A stretch of DNA of 11,011 nt, taken from the NCBI GenBank assembly GCA_024196135.1, contig JAMQCK010001187.1:1-11011 (forward strand), read 5' to 3'. This DNA comes from Pleurotus ostreatus/Saccharomyces cerevisiae fusant. Lineage: Eukaryota; Opisthokonta. Of this stretch, positions 7,165-11,011 are shown one piece after another (position 1 is the first letter of the stretch; the number at the start of each line of letters is the position of its first letter). Under the pieces are notes generated by a model that saw nothing but the letters and a program-made list of their open reading frames with translations, searched no databases and had not been told where the DNA came from. Position numbers and translations under genes: made by a program.

Positions 7165-9815
7165 TCATGGTAACGGTTTATTGACTACAGGTGGTTTACC
7201 TAACCCTCCCTCCGCCTTCGTCCTCGCCTTCATCCCACCCGTATGTCTCTTCCGCTGCGCAGCAAACGAGGCCACCTTTTCCTCCGTCATCCTCTCCAAC
7301 CGTGTCATCGTCGCCAGCAAACGAGAGCTTCGTCGACCCATCACGTCCTTCCCGAACCTGCCTTCCATCGCCTCCCTTACTTTCCACCCCGCACCCACCA
7401 TACCACGATCCAACAACGCGTCGATGACCGCCGCGTACGACTCGGGATGCGGAATGTGCTCGAGTATGTCGAGGGCAGCAGAGACGCCAACTGAGAGTGG
7501 AGGATCGTGGGCACTTTGCGAGGGGGCGCCACCCCTCTCACTGCCCTCACCCGCTAACGCGACACTTTTGGCGAGGATTTCGTAGTGAGCACGACGGGGA
7601 ATAATCTTCAGGCGCTCCATAAGTCGCCATACACGACGAAGGTCAGCGAGAGAGGTGCTTTGCTCGCTCGAATCGCCTTTCCCGCGCCCGCGTCCGCTGT
7701 GCATCGCAGAGCCGGAGCGCGCTAAGCCATGCCTCGCGAACCCGCTCATGAGCCCAAGCAGTACCTGCCGCGCGCCGCCAGCGGCCAGTGCTTCTGAGCT
7801 GTGCGGGCGTACGACCGCTTGAGAAGCACCGTCGTGGGTCTCCGCCTCCGAGCGAATGACAGATGCCTCGTACGCATCCAGCAGCCGACGCAGTCGAGGT
7901 GGATGCTTCCACGCGAGGAGCGTCAGCGCGTGCCAGATGAGCCAATGGTGGTGTAGCGGGAGGCCGATGGGCGCCGACAGGGCCGCGGTGGTTTGCGAAG
8001 CTGCGGCGGTAGACGTTTGAGGGGAGAGACCAGACGTCGAAACATTTGAGACCGCAGGGTCGGCGCCTGGAATAAACGGAGGTGGAAGTGGGCGTTTACG
8101 CCCTTCGACCATCTTCTTGTGGCTTTCCACCTTACCCTCAACCTTCGCGTCATCTTTCTTAATCCCATGCACCCTCGCTACCTCCTTGATCAACCCTCTC
8201 GCCTCCTCACCGAAGCCCTCCATCGTGAAGTTCCCCAGGAAGATCCCCAGCGCGCGCCGCCCATCCATCATATTACGACAGAGGTAAAGCTCGGCGACTA
8301 GCCAAGTGAGGGCTGTGCCATCGCTGTGGGCCAGGGCCCGCCGGCGGAGGAGGGCAAGGAGGCGGCTGTGAGCTGGAATGGTGATAGGGGAGGACAAGGC
8401 ACGCGATTTCGGTGGGGAAGAAGCGCCGTTGCGAGCCGAGGTCGAAGTGCGAGGGCCAGACGAAGACCGCTCCCGATACAACCTCACCAGAACATCATTC
8501 ACGTCCAGATACGTATGCAGCACCCGCGCCCGGATCGCCGCGCGCACCTCGCGCAGCTGCATCGGGAGGTCGCCGGGTAGGGCGAGGCGCGTCTCTGTTC
8601 GCTGCTTGCAACCATGGGTGGCGCGCGCGGTGCGGAGGGCGGAGAGGGTGGCAGTCGACGTAGACGAGTCGTCCTGAGCAGCTCTTTGGGACGGGTCGGA
8701 TACGCCGCGCGAGGCATGCGCGTCGATGACGATGTCGAAGAGCCGCCTGTCGAGCTTGAGACCGTCCGCGGTGCGCAAGAGCGCGGCAGCCGCGTCGAGC
8801 CACCCAGCGTCGGCGGTCGACCAGTCCGTCCGCTTCCCTTTGATGTCTGCTTGGCTTCCTTTGCTTCCCACCCCCTTGACATCACCTCTCAGCCTCGCAG
8901 CATGCAAACACGCGCGCACCGACTGCTCCCTCAGCCTCGCGCGCTCCGCCGGTGCGTGCGCCTTGCCCATACGTGCCACGTACGCGCCCACCGCGAACTC
9001 GTGCTCGACCATGATCTTGGTGGCGAGCGCGGGCGGGGCGTGCGAGATGAGGAGGGCGAGGATGTCGGGCCAGATGCGGGCGTACGCGACTTGCTCGCTG
9101 TTAGACGCAAGCTGAGGAATAGTGTAGCCCTTCTCCGCGGCCAGAGCGGCGAAGCGGGATATGAGAGGGAGGTTGTTCGCGGGGGTGCCGGTGTGCAGGA
9201 GGGCGTTGTGGATGGGGCGGAGGTCGACGACTTGACTTGTGTGGGAGGCCTCTTTCGAAGCGGCGGGAGAGGTGGCGGCATCGTCGGAAGGAGATGAAGG
9301 GAGGAGAGACACATGGGCATCCGGTATCAGCCTAAACCATGTCGAGAAGAGGTTGATGCGGTCCGTGTGAGAGGGACGCTCGAGGGCAGCAAGGGCGGCG
9401 TCGACGTAGATAGGGTGGGGCTGTGTGGTGATGCCGGAGGCGACGAGGTGGTCGTGAAGGCGTTGAGCGGCTTCATAGTGATGAAGGGAGACGAGGTTGA
9501 CGAGTGTGTCGTTGTTGAGGTCGTCAAACTGGCGGGGGATGCTAGACGAGATGTACCTTGAGGCTATGGATGGGGTGGGGTGCGTGAGGGCAACAGGAGG
9601 ATGGCATGGTCTCAGAGCGCGAGGAGATCGCACTTCGGGCCGATTGATTGCTTCGTGCGGTGTGAGATATCGCGAAGGGTGGGAAGGAAAAATCACTACT
9701 CACCGAGTAGGGTATAGGAACGCGTCCTTTCAACGCGCCCAACTCTCGTGTGTCCCAGCAGACATGTTCCATTGAGGCAGCCAGCAAGACCTCTGCTCGG
9801 TCTGTGCAGGTGCAT
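7165..9815 (-). CDS. large mitochondrial, PPR-like helical-repeat protein (putative)
   Basis: The long frame (down to TGA at 7165-7167) has no ATG near its 5' end, so a first exon is needed. A perfect donor, CTCG|GTGAGT, starts an intron at 9703. Upstream, an ATG at 9815 opens a 112-bp exon (9815-9704) of matching phase 1, beginning MHLHRPSRGLAGCLNG, basic and acid-poor like a mitochondrial presequence. The acceptor could be at 9651 (53-bp intron, 865 residues) or at 9564 (140-bp intron, CATCCATAG, 836 residues); both keep frame. The sequence SRYISSS resembles a matrix-protease cleavage site. The body is helical, with degenerate repeat-like segments (NLVSLHHYEAAQRLHDHLVA, LTWLVAELYLCRNMMDGRRA, SYAAVIDALLDRGMVGAGW) separated by Ser/Ala-rich low complexity. 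This is the look of fungal mitochondrial PPR-type RNA or translation factors. No catalytic motif is visible, and the exact family is not recognised. Confidence 0.72.
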
Positions 9816-10195
9816 AGGCGAAATTCATCCACCTGTTCTTGGGCTGCTCGCTGGCATCCTCGACGCCAATAAGCGCCCGTGGTGGGGTGAAGCAAGGATG
9901 ATCGGCGAGCGGCACACGGCGGGCCGGGCAGCGGCCCCGACGGGAATATTCCGAACAGTTCAGAGTTCAAGACGCTCAGACAACTCAACGTTCAGGACGC
10001 AGATCTTGGTAGGGCAATGCCTTTGTTGTTGGGTGTACACGCATCGCAGAGAACATGGTGACAGAACAATCCTGGTTCTACACCAAATAAATACATCATC
10101 ATGACACACTGTAACACGCCAATAAATACACGAGCCAGCTCTGCACTGCAGCTATCTCGATCAACGAGAGCCATCACAAAGGGGAGCCAACTACT
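9816..10195 (-). promoter_or_regulatory. intergenic: promoter of the mitochondrial-type gene
   Basis: These 380 bp hold the 3' UTR of the gene at 10196 (minus) and the upstream region of the gene at 9815 (minus). An inverted CCAAT box (CCAAT on plus at 9866-9870) lies about 50 bp upstream of the ATG. The string CGCCAATAA occurs again near 10118. TATTTATT stretches on the minus strand near 10085-10125 could serve 3' end formation of the right-hand gene. No TATA box or further gene is evident. Confidence 0.4.
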
Positions 10196-11011
10196 CTACC
10201 CCTTCTTGGGAGCCTTCTTCGTCTTAGAGCGCAACGTACGCGTGCTCGGCGGCATAACCAGCATCTTGCGTTTCCCCCGCGTTGACGCAGCCTGACCTCT
10301 AGCGGCCTGCGTAGACGATCCTGGGCCTGCTTGCGCCGATGGCTCGGTGTTTGCAGGCGCGCGTTTGGCCTTCTTCGATACGTGCGCATCGCCTGCGTGC
10401 TCCTCGTCGTCTGAGTCGTCCGGTGCAGATCGCTTGAGTGGGTTGTCGGGGTTGATAGGTACGTGTCCTCCAGTAGCCCCTACGCCGCCACCACCGCCAC
10501 CACCACCACCACCGCCGCCGCCGCCGCCGCCTTGAGCGTTGGCTGCGGTAGCTGCAGCACTGGAAGCACCGACAGGTCCGTTGCCACCCATGGGAGCACT
10601 GGCGGAGGGACCGGCGCTTTCGTTGGGAGAAATACTGATGGCCGCCAGAGCGTCGAGCGTCGCTTGAGTAGTAGCGTGTCCAGTCAGAGCCGTGCCACCA
10701 GGTCCGTCGGTCGGTTCCTTGTTTGCATCGTTGTCGTCGTCTCCAGCAGGGTGCGCAAGATGACCGGACTCGGGGGTTAACTCGGTGTCCTGAGTATCAG
10801 TACGCAGAAGTTGGCGATATTGCATACGAGGACCGAGCGGGGCGACAGACGCCGCAGGCGCGCCATCGGGAGCGGACGAAGTTGCGAAAGACCCACGTTC
10901 AGATGTGTTAACTGTGCCGTCAATAGAATGCGAGTGATCTGAGGCCATATCGCGTTGACGATTGCTGCCAGAGGTAGCCTGAGTTCTGCCCGGCGAGTCA
11001 CCAGAGATGCG
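10196..11011 (-). CDS. low-complexity, probably nuclear protein (5' truncated by window)
   Basis: The frame is open from the right edge (11011) to TAG at 10196-10198, giving 271 residues. An ATG at 10948 (MASDHSHSIDG) could be the start. However, the 21 codons before it, up to the edge, are stop-free and similar in composition (RISGDSPGRTQATSGSNRQR), so the gene probably continues outside. The visible part is Ser/Thr/Ala/Gly-rich. It contains a 16-Gly tract, an acidic patch (DDSDDEEHAGD) between KR and KKAKR that looks like a bipartite nuclear import signal, and a basic C-terminal tail (TRGKRKM, RSKTKKAPKKG). These features suggest a nuclear, nucleic-acid- or chromatin-associated protein, but no folded domain is visible and I do not recognise the family. 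Confidence 0.65.
   Translation of the reverse strand, partial: RISGDSPGRTQATSGSNRQRDMASDHSHSIDGTVNTSERGSFATSSAPDGAPAASVAPLGPRMQYRQLLRTDTQDTELTPESGHLAHPAGDDDNDANKEPTDGPGGTALTGHATTQATLDALAAISISPNESAGPSASAPMGGNGPVGASSAAATAANAQGGGGGGGGGGGGGGGGVGATGGHVPINPDNPLKRSAPDDSDDEEHAGDAHVSKKAKRAPANTEPSAQAGPGSSTQAARGQAASTRGKRKMLVMPPSTRTLRSKTKKAPKKG
10484..10531. repeat. GGN microsatellite encoding 16 glycines
   Basis: Sixteen consecutive GCC/ACC triplets on the plus strand (GGC/GGT on minus) encode an unbroken Gly16 tract in the right-hand gene. Mixed GGC and GGT blocks suggest expansion by slippage. The plus strand gives a poly-Pro shadow frame with no other support. Confidence 0.85.

Noticed and set aside
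8614..9297. 227-codon plus-strand frame antisense to the mitochondrial-type gene
   Set aside because: It is Gly/Arg/Val-rich shadow sequence without domains, explained by third-position G/C bias on the other strand.
9694..9696. GTG as start of the long mitochondrial-type frame
   Set aside because: Fungal nuclear genes rarely start at GTG, and this GTG lies a few bases inside a perfect GTGAGT intron.
10347..10535. Plus-strand frame ending in a poly-Pro run
   Set aside because: It is the antisense of the Gly16 microsatellite; no other coding support.
1..11011. CRISPR array, phage, toxin-antitoxin or other prokaryotic system
   Set aside because: No regularly spaced repeats and no bacterial-type gene arrangement; the splice signals and protein families are fungal.

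Overview
The window looks like nuclear DNA of a filamentous basidiomycete, most likely an agaricomycete. The genes are interrupted by short introns (48, 53, 55, 69, 87 and 122 bp) with GTRNGT-type donors and CTNA-type branch sites. Codons favour G/C at the third position. The window holds a fungal MYND-finger protein, an Eps15/Ede1-type EH protein and a long mitochondrial-type protein. Almost all convincing coding sequence is on the minus strand. I see no bacterial-style operon, CRISPR array, tRNA or rRNA.

Layout, left to right. At 1-51 there is a possible 5' exon of a gene leaving the left edge. At 317-422 lies a MITE-like imperfect foldback. From 508 to 3689 (minus) lies a MYND zinc-finger gene that appears to be cut in two by a 1.3-kb sequence (1663-2974). 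That insert is flanked by the 10-bp direct repeat CGGTGACCCG. Removing the insert and one repeat copy lets the open frame run from the 5' half into the 3' half, up to a stop at 1600-1602. There a one-base frameshift separates it from the rest of the 3' half, so the locus looks like a disrupted gene or pseudogene.

At 3975-6520 (minus) is a four-exon gene for a 755-residue protein with two EH domains, a Ser/Pro-rich linker, a long coiled coil and a C-terminal PPAY motif, which suggests endocytic scaffolding. Its upstream side (6521-6716) is a pyrimidine-rich promoter, with a weak divergent small ORF beyond it. At 7165-9815 (minus) is a two-exon gene for a long helical protein of the fungal mitochondrial PPR-like kind. 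At 10196-11011 (minus) is the 3' part of a gene for a low-complexity, Gly-tract, probably nuclear protein that continues beyond the right edge.

The genes do not form an obvious pathway; this is an ordinary fungal gene neighbourhood. The most interesting item is the split MYND gene and the small non-coding insert with its GGTCACC dyads. Next is the unusual EH-EH-coiled coil-PPxY architecture. Gene models were derived by eye from splice signals and frame continuity and were not checked against transcripts or databases.
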